Shown here one piece after another: positions 35,263 to 45,579 of a stretch of DNA of 64,000 nt (the first letter of the stretch is position 1; the number at the start of each line of letters is the position of its first letter). The notes below the pieces were generated by a model. The model had not been told where the DNA came from, searched no databases, and saw only the letters and a program-made list of their open reading frames with translations. Position numbers and translations under genes: made by a program. Source of the DNA: Lacibacter sp. H407. Lineage in GTDB: Bacteria > Bacteroidota > Bacteroidia > Chitinophagales > Chitinophagaceae. Location of the stretch: NCBI RefSeq assembly GCF_037892605.1, contig NZ_JBBKTU010000001.1, positions 3,720,001 to 3,784,000 on the forward strand, in the 5' to 3' direction.

Positions 35263-35652
35263 ATGAAAAAACGTGTAATTAACCCCTGGAACTGGCAAAA
35301 TGAACGTAGTTATAACCAGGCAGTAGAGGTAACGAATAGTACGGGAACACTTTATGTTTCCGGTCAAACGGCCATCAATGATGAAGGTGAATCAAGTACC
35401 GCTGACATGAAAACCCAGTTGGAGTTGGCGATCAAGAATTTGGAACAAGTAATTAACGAAGCAGGTTACGATTGCAAGAATATTGTACGCCTTAATATTT
35501 ACACAACATCTACCAAAGATCTTTGGCCATATTTCAACATACTGCAAAATTGGGTGGAAAAACATGGTATGCAACAAGCTTTGACCTTATTGGAGGTGGT
35601 AAGTCTTTTTGAAACATTAACAGTGGAACTCGAAGCAACCGTTGTGAAATAA
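35263..35652 (+). CDS. RidA/YjgF family protein
   Basis: A 129-residue RidA-like trimeric protein. GTLYVSGQTAINDEGE (about 26-41), NLEQVINEAGYDCKNIVRLNIY and TLLEVVSLFETLTVELEATV are the family blocks. Classic RidA deaminates reactive enamine/imine intermediates using a conserved Arg near residue 105; here that position appears to be Glu/Ser, so it may belong to a non-archetypal Rid subgroup. This last point needs an alignment. Confidence 0.85.
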   Translation: MKKRVINPWNWQNERSYNQAVEVTNSTGTLYVSGQTAINDEGESSTADMKTQLELAIKNLEQVINEAGYDCKNIVRLNIYTTSTKDLWPYFNILQNWVEKHGMQQALTLLEVVSLFETLTVELEATVVK

Positions 35653-35784
35653 CTATGCACAATTTTCACCGATTGAATCAACCGGACTATGATTGATTGG
35701 AATTGATCAAAAATCCATTTTTGGTTAAAAAATTATTCCAGCCACAGTTGATCAGAAGTTACTGACTCCTTAATATTCTGATAT

Positions 35785-36741
35785 ATGAACATAAAAAAAA
35801 TTTTTAAAGGTTTATTTTGTATTGTAGTTGCTATTGTTGCTGTGGGATTTATTTTAGCCTACTACCCGGTTGTGGAAAAGACAAACCATGTCGGGATTTC
35901 CGAAAAAAAGGCCAAGGAACTGAGAAACGAATTTACTGGTTCACATCATTTGATCACTACGTCTGATAATGCAATACTTTTTCTCCGGAGATGGAACCCT
36001 GATAGTGTTCATCATAAAAAAATCGCCATCCTTATTCTGCATGGAATTACAGCATATAGCGGTCCGTATGAAATGGCGGGTATTCCGTTTGCTGAGAATG
36101 GCTACACAACATTTGGTCTGGATTACAGAGGACATGGCTTGTCATCGGGTAACAGGGGAGATACCCCGGGCAAGGAGCGGTGGATTAAGGATATGGCTGA
36201 GACGGTGTCATATATCAAAAAGCTGGGGTTTTCAGAAGTGGTTGTCCTTGGGCACAGTCTTGGTGTTGCGGCTGCCTTTTCTGTGGCAAATACAATTCCT
36301 GACGAAATAGCGGGGTTAGTATTGCTGTCTGGCGCCTATGAGGGCAGGGAAGGCTTATCCAAGCCACCTTCATTTGTGGAAACAGTACGGTTTTTTGCAA
36401 GTGGATTGCTGCGTCCTTCCTATCAGTCCTATCAGTATTACCGGGAAGGGATGACTGTAAGCAAGGATAGTCTGTTTAATTTTCGTTATACGCCCAGATT
36501 CCTGCTGATGCTCGACACTAAAAAGCTAAGGTTGCCAATAAACATAACAATTCCTGTTTTGGTCGGTATCGGCGATGAGGATGAATTGTTCTCCGTGGAA
36601 AAAGTCAGAGAGTTGTATAACGTGATTCCCGGTGATAAAAAGGAGTTTCTAGTTATGAAAAGCGCTACTCATGCGAAGATTCCACGTGAAAGCTGGATGC
36701 ATGTTGTGGACTGGTTGGATCGTACTTACACAGTCAAATAA
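35785..36741 (+). CDS. membrane-anchored lysophospholipase-like alpha/beta hydrolase
   Basis: A 318-residue Hydrolase_4 (monoacylglycerol lipase-like) protein. An N-terminal hydrophobic segment (about 9-25) looks like a signal anchor or signal peptide. LHGITAYSG (85-93) forms the oxyanion site and GHSLG (156-160) has Ser158. GDEDELF and SATHAKIPRE near the C-terminus give Asp and His. It would hydrolyse lipid or acyl esters at the membrane. It lies between the RidA-like gene and the operator region of the polysaccharide locus and appears independent of both. Confidence 0.87.
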   Translation: MNIKKIFKGLFCIVVAIVAVGFILAYYPVVEKTNHVGISEKKAKELRNEFTGSHHLITTSDNAILFLRRWNPDSVHHKKIAILILHGITAYSGPYEMAGIPFAENGYTTFGLDYRGHGLSSGNRGDTPGKERWIKDMAETVSYIKKLGFSEVVVLGHSLGVAAAFSVANTIPDEIAGLVLLSGAYEGREGLSKPPSFVETVRFFASGLLRPSYQSYQYYREGMTVSKDSLFNFRYTPRFLLMLDTKKLRLPINITIPVLVGIGDEDELFSVEKVRELYNVIPGDKKEFLVMKSATHAKIPRESWMHVVDWLDRTYTVK

Positions 36742-36950
36742 AATATTGACGTCATGAAGTTTAATCTTATATCGATTCACTCGCTCAATTATCAAAGACT
36801 TTCATCCAATAGCACAGAAATAAGCAACCGCAGGTGCATCCATTTTTCCTTTAAACATCCACAAGCCATTAGCATATTAATTTTGAAAAACTCCTTTTTG
36901 CAAATAGTAGCTCTGCATACTCAGGCTTCGATTGCCCGTTAAAAAAAGTA
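36742..36950. other. intergenic stretch before the polysaccharide locus
   Basis: No gene is seen on either strand; a 62-codon frame here has no family features and poor composition. It leads into the direct-repeat region. Confidence 0.5.
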
Positions 36951-37075
36951 ATGTTACAATAGAGCGAAGAAATGTTACAATTGGGTTTTGTAATTTAATC
37001 ATTTGAAATTCAACTACTTGGCCTATTTTTAATGCATTAATCAGAGAATGTTACATCTGCACAAAACCATGTTAC
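36951..37075 (+). promoter_or_regulatory. two pairs of ATGTTAC direct repeats, 21 bp apart: candidate operator of the polysaccharide locus
   Basis: ATGTTAC starts at 36951, 36972, 37048 and 37069. Within each pair the spacing is exactly 21 bp, two DNA turns, the spacing known for AraC-family half-sites such as araI1/araI2. All four copies are in the same orientation and lie 64-190 bp upstream of the first gene of the locus. The locus regulator at 57990-61970 ends in an AraC-type DNA-binding domain, so it is the leading candidate to bind here. Confidence 0.6.
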
Positions 37076-37138
37076 GATAGCGGAAGTCGCTTTGCTTTGC
37101 TCTTGTTTAGTTTGTGTAACAATTGCAAATGCCATATT

Positions 37139-39049
37139 ATGTCGAAACAAGTTTTCCTTTTGTTCTTGCTTTTTTTCGTTTTGTTGACTGACAGTAATGC
37201 CCAGCAAAAAACACATCAAAATTCCTCAAAAGAAAAGATCCTGGTACTCAAGGAACTTGGAACCATTGCAGCAAATGATGCTACACCGATCGTGGTTGCG
37301 GCATTAAAAACCTGCAAAAAGGAAGGAATCAGCAAGCTCGAATTCCCCAAAGGGATCTATCATTTTTACCCAACTTTTGCCCCCGACTTTTATTGTGCTA
37401 TTACCAACAACGACAATGGTCTGAAAAGAACTCCATTTCCGCTGATTGATTTTGATGGACTTGAAATTGATGGTAATGGCTCAGAATTTATTTTTCACGG
37501 GAAAATGCTGCCATTCATTATTCAGAACAGCTCGAATCTAACGCTTAAAAACTTCAGTATCGACTGGCAGGTAGCCTTTACATTGGAAGGGAAAGTGGTG
37601 GCAAATAATCCGGAAAAGAAATCATTTGATATAGAAGTATCAACACCACATAAAGTACAATACGGGCATTTGTACCTAACCCTGGAACGTGAAAAATCGC
37701 CTTATGAGAATAAATATGGGTTTCGGTTTGCTGTGCCTGAAGGGTACGATTTACAGGCTGGCCAGAATATTTTGTGGGATCCTGAAACAATGGCTCCTTA
37801 TTACAACACGGTTAAATACGATATCGACCAGCACAGCATTGCTGCGGAAGAATTGAAAAAAGGCTTAATTCGCTTATCGGGACCTGTAAAGCAAGTGCCG
37901 CCTGTAGGATCGGTGTTTGTTACAAAAGGAGCCTATCTGTATAATCGAACCAGCCCCGCATTTTGGTCATTCAAAAGCAAAAATCTATTATTCAACAACA
38001 TCAATGTGCATCATGCCGGCGCTATGGGTTTAATTGCAGAGCGTAGCGAAAACATCACCCTTGATGGATTTAATGTGGTACTCAAAAAAGGCTCCGGTAG
38101 AATGGTGACTACCACTGCAGACGCCACTCATTTTTGTAATGTTCGTGGTGAGATTATTATCCGGAACTGTGTTTTTGAGAATATGCTGGATGATGCAACC
38201 AATATACACGGCACCTATGTTCGGGTAAACCGGGTGCTGGATGATCGCCGGGTTGCGGTTGAAACGTATCATCCGCATCAAAATGGGTATTTGTTTGGTG
38301 AAGCCGGCGACAGCGTACGAATTATTGAAAGCAATACATTGCAACCAACAGCCACAGGTTTAGTTCTTACAAATGTGGAACGGGTTAATGAAAAAATAAG
38401 CATTCTTACATTCAATAAATCTATAAAGGGTAAAGTAGATCAATACTACGGGATTGAAAATATATCCTGGTATCCTACCGCTATCATCGAAAATAATATT
38501 GTACGTAATAACCGGGCCAGAGGGTTTCTTGTTTCTGTACCAAGAAAAGTTATTGTAAGAAATAATCATATTTCCTCTCAAATGGCAGCAATACTAGTGT
38601 CGGGTGATTTGGCTTTGTGGAATGAATCCGGACCTACGGATAGTTTAATTATTGAAAATAATACCTTCGAAAATTGTGCATATGGAGGAAATCGTGTGCA
38701 TGCGATTTTTTCCATCGAACCTGATTATGTTGACAAGAACAATATCAATGAATCCTACAGCCGGAATATTTTTATCCGGAATAATCAGATAAAAACATTT
38801 GATTCCCCGATTCTCCTGGCTACTTCTGTTGACGGAATTGTATTTGAAGGAAACACGATTGAACAAACGAATGCTTATGAACCGCTTTTTCCAAACACAC
38901 CTAACCTGAAAATTGTTAATTGTAACAGGGTTGTTATAGGCAACAATACCTACAAGTCTCTATCGGGTAAAGAAGGAACATTATCAATTGATGAAAAAAC
39001 AACGAACGTAGATCTGAAGAAAAACAAATCATTTGCCAAATTAAACTAG
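37139..39049 (+). CDS. GH110-like alpha-galactosidase, right-handed beta-helix
   Basis: A 636-residue secreted protein (signal peptide about 1-21, ending NAQ). The repeated short strands with N-x-I/V patterns form a right-handed beta-helix. Blocks FHGKMLPFIIQNSSNL, then ADATHF with Asp328 and ENMLDDATNIHGTY with Asp351/Asp352 match the glycoside hydrolase family 110 active site, where an Asp and an Asp pair 23-24 residues later are catalytic in characterised members. GH110 enzymes remove alpha-1,3-linked galactose. ATG 37139 was chosen because the signal peptide begins there. It is the first gene downstream of the direct-repeat operator. A close paralogue lies at 50865-52676. Confidence 0.85.
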   Translation: MSKQVFLLFLLFFVLLTDSNAQQKTHQNSSKEKILVLKELGTIAANDATPIVVAALKTCKKEGISKLEFPKGIYHFYPTFAPDFYCAITNNDNGLKRTPFPLIDFDGLEIDGNGSEFIFHGKMLPFIIQNSSNLTLKNFSIDWQVAFTLEGKVVANNPEKKSFDIEVSTPHKVQYGHLYLTLEREKSPYENKYGFRFAVPEGYDLQAGQNILWDPETMAPYYNTVKYDIDQHSIAAEELKKGLIRLSGPVKQVPPVGSVFVTKGAYLYNRTSPAFWSFKSKNLLFNNINVHHAGAMGLIAERSENITLDGFNVVLKKGSGRMVTTTADATHFCNVRGEIIIRNCVFENMLDDATNIHGTYVRVNRVLDDRRVAVETYHPHQNGYLFGEAGDSVRIIESNTLQPTATGLVLTNVERVNEKISILTFNKSIKGKVDQYYGIENISWYPTAIIENNIVRNNRARGFLVSVPRKVIVRNNHISSQMAAILVSGDLALWNESGPTDSLIIENNTFENCAYGGNRVHAIFSIEPDYVDKNNINESYSRNIFIRNNQIKTFDSPILLATSVDGIVFEGNTIEQTNAYEPLFPNTPNLKIVNCNRVVIGNNTYKSLSGKEGTLSIDEKTTNVDLKKNKSFAKLN

Positions 39050-39080
39050 CATAATTTCTATAACCAAACAATTGCCATTT

Positions 39081-42000
39081 ATGAGAAAAAGTATATCATT
39101 TCTGCTGCTGCTGATATGTATTACCGTTACTGGTTTTGCGCAACAATCTGTTACCGGTACTGTTACCGATGAAAGCAGAAATCCGATGGAGGGAGTAAGT
39201 GTTATTGTTAAGAATACCGCAATTGCAACAATGACAGGAAAAGATGGAAAGTATAAACTTGACGTTCCTGCAACCGCTAAAATAATTGTCTTTTCTTTTA
39301 TAGGAATGGCAGCACAGGAGATTGCAATCAAAGACAAATCGGTAATTAATGTTCAACTTGCCTCATCTTCTTCAGAGCTTGAAGATGTGGTTGTAATTGG
39401 ATACGGAACTGTACGGAAAAAAGATCTTACCGGTTCTGTGTCGGTTATCAAGGCAGGCGAACTTGAGCAATCGCAATCAGTTGAGTGGTTGCAGGCCTTA
39501 CAAGGGCGTACACCCGGGGTAAATATCATATCAGAATCCGGAGAGCCCGGCAGCGGTATTAATATTCAGATAAGAGGTGCAAATTCAATTATTGGTAATT
39601 CTTCTCCATTGTTTGTAATTGATGGTGTGCAAATGGATTTAAATAATGATGAGGTGGCTAAAACAAATTCATCACAGGCAACAATGAATCCATTGTCAAT
39701 GATCAATCCTTCAGATATTGAGTCGATTGAAGTATTAAAAGACGCTTCAGCCACGGCCATTTATGGTTCAAGGGGAGCAAATGGAGTTGTAATCATAACT
39801 ACAAAAGGAGGAAAGTCGGGAAAATCAGTTGTTGAATACAATGGGTCTGTTGGGTTTTCGCAGATACTGAACAAAGTAAATGTTCTGACTTCGCAGGATT
39901 ATCTGACTTATGCTGGCTTAAGAGGAGGTAATAATGAATTTCTCATGGTTGATTCAGATGGTAATGGAACACCCGATACACCGAGAGATTTTTCAAAGAT
40001 ACCATCTTTCAACTGGCAGGATGAAGCATTGAGAACTGCTCTTACAAATAACCACAATCTTACAGTTAGTGGTGGTAATGACAAAACAAATTTTTCAGCC
40101 GGTATGAGTTATCTCAATCAAGAGGGATTGATAAAATATAACAATTACGATCGCTATAATTTTCGCCTGCGCTTAGATCATAAAAGTTCTAATAAACTGA
40201 AATTCGGGTTCAATATGAACTCAGCTTTATCCAATGCAAATGGTGCTGCCAACAATGGAGGCCCCAACAGTTATAATGGACTTACACAAACATTGATCAG
40301 TGCAAGGCCATTTATTCTAAGTTCTGACAATACAGATATTTCATTGATTGATCCGACGTCAGATAATTTTATTACACCACTTGATCTGATAAAGAATTCT
40401 TTTAAGAACACCCGCATGATGCGGTTGACAGGAAGTGCCAAGGTGGACTACACAATTCTTAACGGCTTAACGTATGTTGGCCTGTTAGCTGGAAATTATT
40501 CCAGTTCAAAATTGCAGGAGTTTTACAGTAATGAAACCAGTTGGGGGACTTTTTACAATGGCCTGGCCGGAATTGCAGAGGTAGAAACGTTTTCTTATAA
40601 TCATTCTTCACAATTAAATTATGTTAAGACAATAAAGGGGCATCGATTTAATGCGTTGGGTGGATTTGAGATTTATAGTAATAATTGGGAAAGCTTCCGA
40701 AACAGAATTGCAAATTTTGCTGATCAATCTACCGGTGTTAATGATTTGAGTAAAGGATCCAGTTTACTGGAGTATAGTTCAAACAGATGGAGGAACAACC
40801 GTCTTTCTTATCTCAGCAGGTTGAATTATAGTTTTAAAGACAGATATCTTTTTACTGCAAGTTTTAGAGCAGATGGTTCAGATAAATTTGGCCCTGGTAA
40901 CCGTTGGGGTTATTTTCCTTCACTGGCATTCGCATGGAGAGTTTCGAAAGAACGTTTCATGGAACGTTTACCATTTGTAAGCGACATGAAATTACGTACG
41001 AGTTATGGAAAAACAGGAAATGAAGGTATTCCGGCCTATACCTACTTCGGCAGTTTACAGAATACGTATTATGCGAGTAACAATAGCATACTCTTCGGAA
41101 TGTCGCCGGGATCTTTAGCAAATCCGAATTTAAAATGGGAAACAACCTCACAATATAATGCAGGTATAGATCTTGGCCTTTTTGGCAATCGATTAAATCT
41201 AACGGTTGATTATTATCTGAAACAAACAAGAGATATGTTGCTGGATGCACCTGTTTCTGCTCAAAGCGGATTCTTCAGGCAGTGGCTTAATATCGGTGCC
41301 ATTGATAATTCGGGAGTTGAGTTAATGATATCATCAATCAATGTAGATAAAAAGAATTTCAAATGGGAGTCCAGTTTCAATATCAGTTTCAATAATAATA
41401 TCGTTCAGGAACTTGGTGGTGCTGATTTTATACCTGTTACAATAGGAGGTAGCTGGATCCAAAATGCCGCCCGTGTAATCTTAGGGCAACCAATCGGAAC
41501 AATGTATGGATATTCTTTTGCCGGAATTTATCAACTGGCAGATTTTGATTGGCAAAATGGAAGTGATCCAAACATCCCATCCGGAAGCAGGATCTATACA
41601 CTTAAAGCAGGTAATCCAACTTTCGTTAGTGGCACTGCTGTGCCAGGTGCACTGAAGTATGCAGATATTAGTGGCCCCGACGGTAAACCAGACGGACAAA
41701 TTGATGATAAATATGACAGAACTGTAATTGGAAATTCCAATCCAAAACATTTTGGTGGTTTAAACAACACGTTCAAATACAAAAATTTTGATTTAAATCT
41801 ATTTTTCCAATGGAGCTACGGAAATGATATTTTCAATGAATCAAAATTAAGAGAACATGGATACCAGCCTGCATTTAATGTAACAAAAGAATATTATAGT
41901 AATTATTGGTCCGAAACTAATCCATCCAACGTATATCCCGGACTTGGTATGATCAACATTTTACCTTCTTCTTACTTTGTTGAAGATGGTTCATTTCTCA

Positions 42001-42227
42001 GGTTAAAAACACTTGGTTTTGGTTATAATGTTTCTAATAAAATACTGAGGAAATCAGGGATGTCATCAGTAAGATTCAGTGTTACTGCAACCAATCTGCT
42101 TACATGGACAAAATATACAGGGCTTGATCCGGAAGTGAATTCCAGCAATCCGTTATTCAGAGGGTTAGACCGATTTGCTTACCCCCGTCCCCGAACCATT
42201 GCACTTGGTGTAAACGTTAGATTCTAA
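39081..42227 (+). CDS. SusC/RagA-type TonB-dependent outer-membrane transporter
   Basis: A 1048-residue SusC-type transporter. It has a signal peptide (about 1-21), an N-terminal carboxypeptidase-regulatory-like domain (VTGTVTDESRNPMEGVSVIV), a TonB-box region (DVVVIGYGTVRKKDLTGSV), a plug with ATAIYGSRGANGVVIITTKG, and a large C-terminal barrel ending GVNVRF. It imports oligosaccharides across the outer membrane with energy from TonB. ATG 39081 was chosen over a TTG 9 bp upstream. It is 31 bp after the GH110-like gene and 20 bp before the SusD-like gene. Confidence 0.95.
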   Translation: MRKSISFLLLLICITVTGFAQQSVTGTVTDESRNPMEGVSVIVKNTAIATMTGKDGKYKLDVPATAKIIVFSFIGMAAQEIAIKDKSVINVQLASSSSELEDVVVIGYGTVRKKDLTGSVSVIKAGELEQSQSVEWLQALQGRTPGVNIISESGEPGSGINIQIRGANSIIGNSSPLFVIDGVQMDLNNDEVAKTNSSQATMNPLSMINPSDIESIEVLKDASATAIYGSRGANGVVIITTKGGKSGKSVVEYNGSVGFSQILNKVNVLTSQDYLTYAGLRGGNNEFLMVDSDGNGTPDTPRDFSKIPSFNWQDEALRTALTNNHNLTVSGGNDKTNFSAGMSYLNQEGLIKYNNYDRYNFRLRLDHKSSNKLKFGFNMNSALSNANGAANNGGPNSYNGLTQTLISARPFILSSDNTDISLIDPTSDNFITPLDLIKNSFKNTRMMRLTGSAKVDYTILNGLTYVGLLAGNYSSSKLQEFYSNETSWGTFYNGLAGIAEVETFSYNHSSQLNYVKTIKGHRFNALGGFEIYSNNWESFRNRIANFADQSTGVNDLSKGSSLLEYSSNRWRNNRLSYLSRLNYSFKDRYLFTASFRADGSDKFGPGNRWGYFPSLAFAWRVSKERFMERLPFVSDMKLRTSYGKTGNEGIPAYTYFGSLQNTYYASNNSILFGMSPGSLANPNLKWETTSQYNAGIDLGLFGNRLNLTVDYYLKQTRDMLLDAPVSAQSGFFRQWLNIGAIDNSGVELMISSINVDKKNFKWESSFNISFNNNIVQELGGADFIPVTIGGSWIQNAARVILGQPIGTMYGYSFAGIYQLADFDWQNGSDPNIPSGSRIYTLKAGNPTFVSGTAVPGALKYADISGPDGKPDGQIDDKYDRTVIGNSNPKHFGGLNNTFKYKNFDLNLFFQWSYGNDIFNESKLREHGYQPAFNVTKEYYSNYWSETNPSNVYPGLGMINILPSSYFVEDGSFLRLKTLGFGYNVSNKILRKSGMSSVRFSVTATNLLTWTKYTGLDPEVNSSNPLFRGLDRFAYPRPRTIALGVNVRF

Positions 42228-42247
42228 AACAACAAAAACGATTAAAC

Positions 42248-43882
42248 ATGAAAAAGATATTTTTTGTTTGTCTGCTTGCCACTCTTATTGCCGGTACCGG
42301 TTGTAAGAAATTTTTGGATGCCACTCCATATTCTTTTACATCTCCTGAAAATTTTTATAAAACACCGGCTGATGCTGAGATGGCATTAAACGGAGTTTAT
42401 AATGCACTCAATGCCAGAAATGTACAGGAACAAGGAAACGTTTCCAGTTTTGGTCGTGATCTTACTTGTATTGTAAACGGTGCAACGGATGAGGTTGTAA
42501 TACGAAGTAATTACAATGATGTTGGCTTGGCTCCTTTTGGAAATGCTGGTTTTTCCAGTGACAATACAGCTCTTAATAATGCATGGTTCTTTTTATATGC
42601 AGGAATAAACCGTGCTAATTTTCTTATAGAAAAATTAGAGGGCATCAACAATTTTACGGGAAACAGAAAAATTCAAATTGAAGCAGAAGCAAAATTGCTG
42701 AGAGGATTTTATCATATGTACCTGGCAATGATGCATGGAGGTATACCTGTTTACACAACATCTGTTCAAGATCCTCAAAAAGCCCGTCAACCCATACAAG
42801 AAGTGTATGCACAGGTTTTAGAAGACTATGAATTTGCATTTAATAATTTGCCGAACAGAGCAACAATCACTGGCAGAGCCAATAAATGGACAGCAGCCGG
42901 ATTGCTTGCCAAAGTGTACACTTATTTAGCGAGTGCGAAAAATTCAGGTACTTCTGATTTTGGATTAGCGCTTAATAGTTTTGCGTGGGTAGATGCAAAT
43001 GATTCTTATCAAAAAGCATTAACCTATACTACTCAGGTTGTGCAAAACAGTGGGTATACATTAATACCACGTTACGATTATTTATTCAGAGAAACTACAA
43101 AGAGCGATCAGTATTCAGAGAGCTTATTAAGTATTGAGGCTGCTAACACTGCCGGCATGGAGTCTATTTCTATTGTAACGCACGGTTGGTGCCCGCAGGG
43201 AAATGTAAATACCGTTGGCGGGAGCTATGGATTTTTCAGACCTACAGGAGAAATCTACAGAAAATATAATGCTGCGGCAGACGGAAGATTTAATCACAAC
43301 CTTACCAGTAATTTTCCAGCTAGCCCTCAGGTTGAAGTAATTGGTGGGGTTCGGTATTATATACCGAATGCATTGCCCGCAGGTAATCCAAATGTAGGAG
43401 GATTTAGTATGGGTAAATACCGTGCAATGGATCCGGCTCTAAAGAATACAGCATTATGGGCAAGTAGTATTAATATACCACTCTTACGATATGCTGATAT
43501 TTTATTGTTACATGCAGAAGCACTGTTTTTTACCGGTAATGAAACAGGAGCCAGAACTATATTCACACAAATAAGACAGAGAGCATTAAAAACAGGCTCT
43601 AATATCAACACTCTCAATACAGCTTATTTCAAAGCCGATTTTGTTCAGGAGCTACTTGATGAAAGATCTCGTGAACTCTGTTTTGAACATTGGAGAAGAT
43701 TTGATTTAGCCCGTTTCAATAAGTATGATGATGCGATAGCCGGTATGGTTTCAAATTTCGGTTTCTATAATACGATTGTAACAACAATCAAACAAAACTG
43801 GAAACCTGAACGAATCTGGTTCCCCATTCCACTGGCGCAAAGAGATCTGAATCCGAACCTTGTCCAAAACCCGGGATTCTGA
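42248..43882 (+). CDS. SusD/RagB-type glycan-binding lipoprotein
   Basis: A 544-residue SusD family lipoprotein. The signal peptide ends in a lipobox (AGTGCKKFLD), so Cys19 is lipidated. The TPR-like helices, the central MYLAMMHGGIPVYTT segment and the ending IPLAQRDLNPNLVQNPGF are typical. It sits on the outer-membrane surface over the SusC barrel and captures the glycan. The gene is 20 bp after susC-like and 88 bp before the first sulfatase. Confidence 0.95.
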   Translation: MKKIFFVCLLATLIAGTGCKKFLDATPYSFTSPENFYKTPADAEMALNGVYNALNARNVQEQGNVSSFGRDLTCIVNGATDEVVIRSNYNDVGLAPFGNAGFSSDNTALNNAWFFLYAGINRANFLIEKLEGINNFTGNRKIQIEAEAKLLRGFYHMYLAMMHGGIPVYTTSVQDPQKARQPIQEVYAQVLEDYEFAFNNLPNRATITGRANKWTAAGLLAKVYTYLASAKNSGTSDFGLALNSFAWVDANDSYQKALTYTTQVVQNSGYTLIPRYDYLFRETTKSDQYSESLLSIEAANTAGMESISIVTHGWCPQGNVNTVGGSYGFFRPTGEIYRKYNAAADGRFNHNLTSNFPASPQVEVIGGVRYYIPNALPAGNPNVGGFSMGKYRAMDPALKNTALWASSINIPLLRYADILLLHAEALFFTGNETGARTIFTQIRQRALKTGSNINTLNTAYFKADFVQELLDERSRELCFEHWRRFDLARFNKYDDAIAGMVSNFGFYNTIVTTIKQNWKPERIWFPIPLAQRDLNPNLVQNPGF

Positions 43883-43970
43883 TTTGCCTTGTTTATTTGA
43901 AATGAAAGAATGAATCAGTATTTCCTTATGTAAATGATCATTCGGGAAACAATTAATGTAAACTAAAAAT

Positions 43971-45578
43971 ATGCAAGGCAAAATAATATTATCCTGTGTG
44001 TTTGTATTCATGGTTATGCTGGCATTCCGCCAACCAGAAAATGCAAACCCCATCCGCCCCAACATATTGTTTGTTATAGCCGACGATGCATCATGGGCAA
44101 GTTTTGGAGCCTATGGTTGCGAATGGATCAAGACACCTGCTTTCGACAGGGTGGCCAAGGAGGGCATATTGTTTTCGAATGCATATACACCTAATGCAAA
44201 ATGTGCTCCATCAAGAGCATGCGTATTAACCGGAAGAAACAGTTGGCAGTTAGAAGAAGCAGGGAATCATTCTGCATATTTTCCTGCTAAGTTTAAAACG
44301 TATGCAGAGGCACTTGGTGAGCAAGGTTATTTTACAGGAAGTGTGGCAAAAGGTTGGTTGCCCGGTAATGCAGGAAAAATTAATGGTAAGCCACGTGAAT
44401 TAACAGGCAAAAAATATAATGAAATAAGAACAACTGCGCCAACAACTGGTATTTCTGATGTTGATTATGCAGCAAATTTCGAAGTGTTTCTGAATGAGAA
44501 ACCAAAAGATCAACCTTTTTGTTTCTGGTTTGGAAGTCATGAACCACACCGCAGTTATGAATTTGGTTCCGGAAGAAATAAAGGTGGTTTACAACCGGGG
44601 AATATAAAATCGGTTCCTTCCTTTTGGCCCGATGTTGATACTGTAAGAACAGATATGCTTGACTATGGTTATGAAGTCGAGCATTTCGATCAGCATTTAC
44701 AAAAGATGCTGAACCTCCTGGAAGAAAAAGGAGAGCTGGATAACACTATCATAGTAGTTACATCGGATAATGGCATGCCGTTCCCACGTATCAAAGGAAA
44801 TCAATATGAATATGCAAGTCATATGCCATTAGCGATTATGTGGCCTAAAGGCATTAAACGTCCGGGTCGTGTAGTAAATGATTATGTAAGTTTTATTGAT
44901 CTTGCACCTACTTTTTTAGAATTGGCAGGCATCAGCGCTGCAAAAGCAGGCATGCAGCCAATTACAGGAAAAAGTTTGACAGATATATTATTCTCTGATA
45001 AATCAGGAACAGTAAATCCAAATCGTAATTATACACTTATTGGTCAGGAACGTCATGATGTAGGCCGACCTAATGATGAAGGTTATCCTATCAGAGGAAT
45101 TGTAAAAGATGGGTACATGTACCTCCGTAACTACAAGACCGATCGTTGGCCGATGGGCAATCCTGAAACGGGTTATTTAAATACCGATGGAAGTCCAACC
45201 AAAACTTTTATTTTAAATACAAGGCGCCAACACGGTAATTGGTACTTCTGGCAATTAAATTTCGGTAAACGATATGCAGAAGAGTTGTATGATATTCAAA
45301 ACGATCCTTATTGCATGAGTAATCTTGCTGCCGATAAAAAACATGCTCCTTTAAAAGAAAAACTAAACAGCTTTATGGTTCAGAAGCTGCTGGAACAGAA
45401 AGATCCCCGCATGTTGGGCAATGGAGATGTATTTGATAAATATGAGTATGCAGGCGATGTAAAGAATTTTTATAACAGGTTTATGAGTGGTGAAAAGGTG
45501 AATGCCGGATGGGTGAACAAAACAGACTTTGATGCTGACTTACAAGACAAAAAGACCGAACCTAATCAGCAAAAATAG
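43971..45578 (+). CDS. family S1 sulfatase, first of three
   Basis: A 535-residue alkaline-phosphatase-superfamily sulfatase with an N-terminal hydrophobic leader (about 5-20). The metal-binding Asp pair is in IADDASW (38-39). The formylglycine motif is CAPSR (78-82, in [13 protein letters not shown]), Cys-type, so it needs a formylglycine-generating enzyme, which is not in this window. FGSHEPHR and [10 protein letters not shown] are the remaining active-site blocks; they resemble the heparan N-sulfatase-like subgroup, but subfamily is uncertain. It probably removes a sulfate group from the glycan imported or degraded by this locus. Confidence 0.93.
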   Translation: MQGKIILSCVFVFMVMLAFRQPENANPIRPNILFVIADDASWASFGAYGCEWIKTPAFDRVAKEGILFSNAYTPNAKCAPSRACVLTGRNSWQLEEAGNHSAYFPAKFKTYAEALGEQGYFTGSVAKGWLPGNAGKINGKPRELTGKKYNEIRTTAPTTGISDVDYAANFEVFLNEKPKDQPFCFWFGSHEPHRSYEFGSGRNKGGLQPGNIKSVPSFWPDVDTVRTDMLDYGYEVEHFDQHLQKMLNLLEEKGELDNTIIVVTSDNGMPFPRIKGNQYEYASHMPLAIMWPKGIKRPGRVVNDYVSFIDLAPTFLELAGISAAKAGMQPITGKSLTDILFSDKSGTVNPNRNYTLIGQERHDVGRPNDEGYPIRGIVKDGYMYLRNYKTDRWPMGNPETGYLNTDGSPTKTFILNTRRQHGNWYFWQLNFGKRYAEELYDIQNDPYCMSNLAADKKHAPLKEKLNSFMVQKLLEQKDPRMLGNGDVFDKYEYAGDVKNFYNRFMSGEKVNAGWVNKTDFDADLQDKKTEPNQQK

Positions 45579-45579
45579 A

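Noticed and set aside
36754-36942. 62-codon plus-strand frame before the polysaccharide locus
   Set aside because: Low-complexity content without domain features, located between an unrelated gene and the regulatory repeats.
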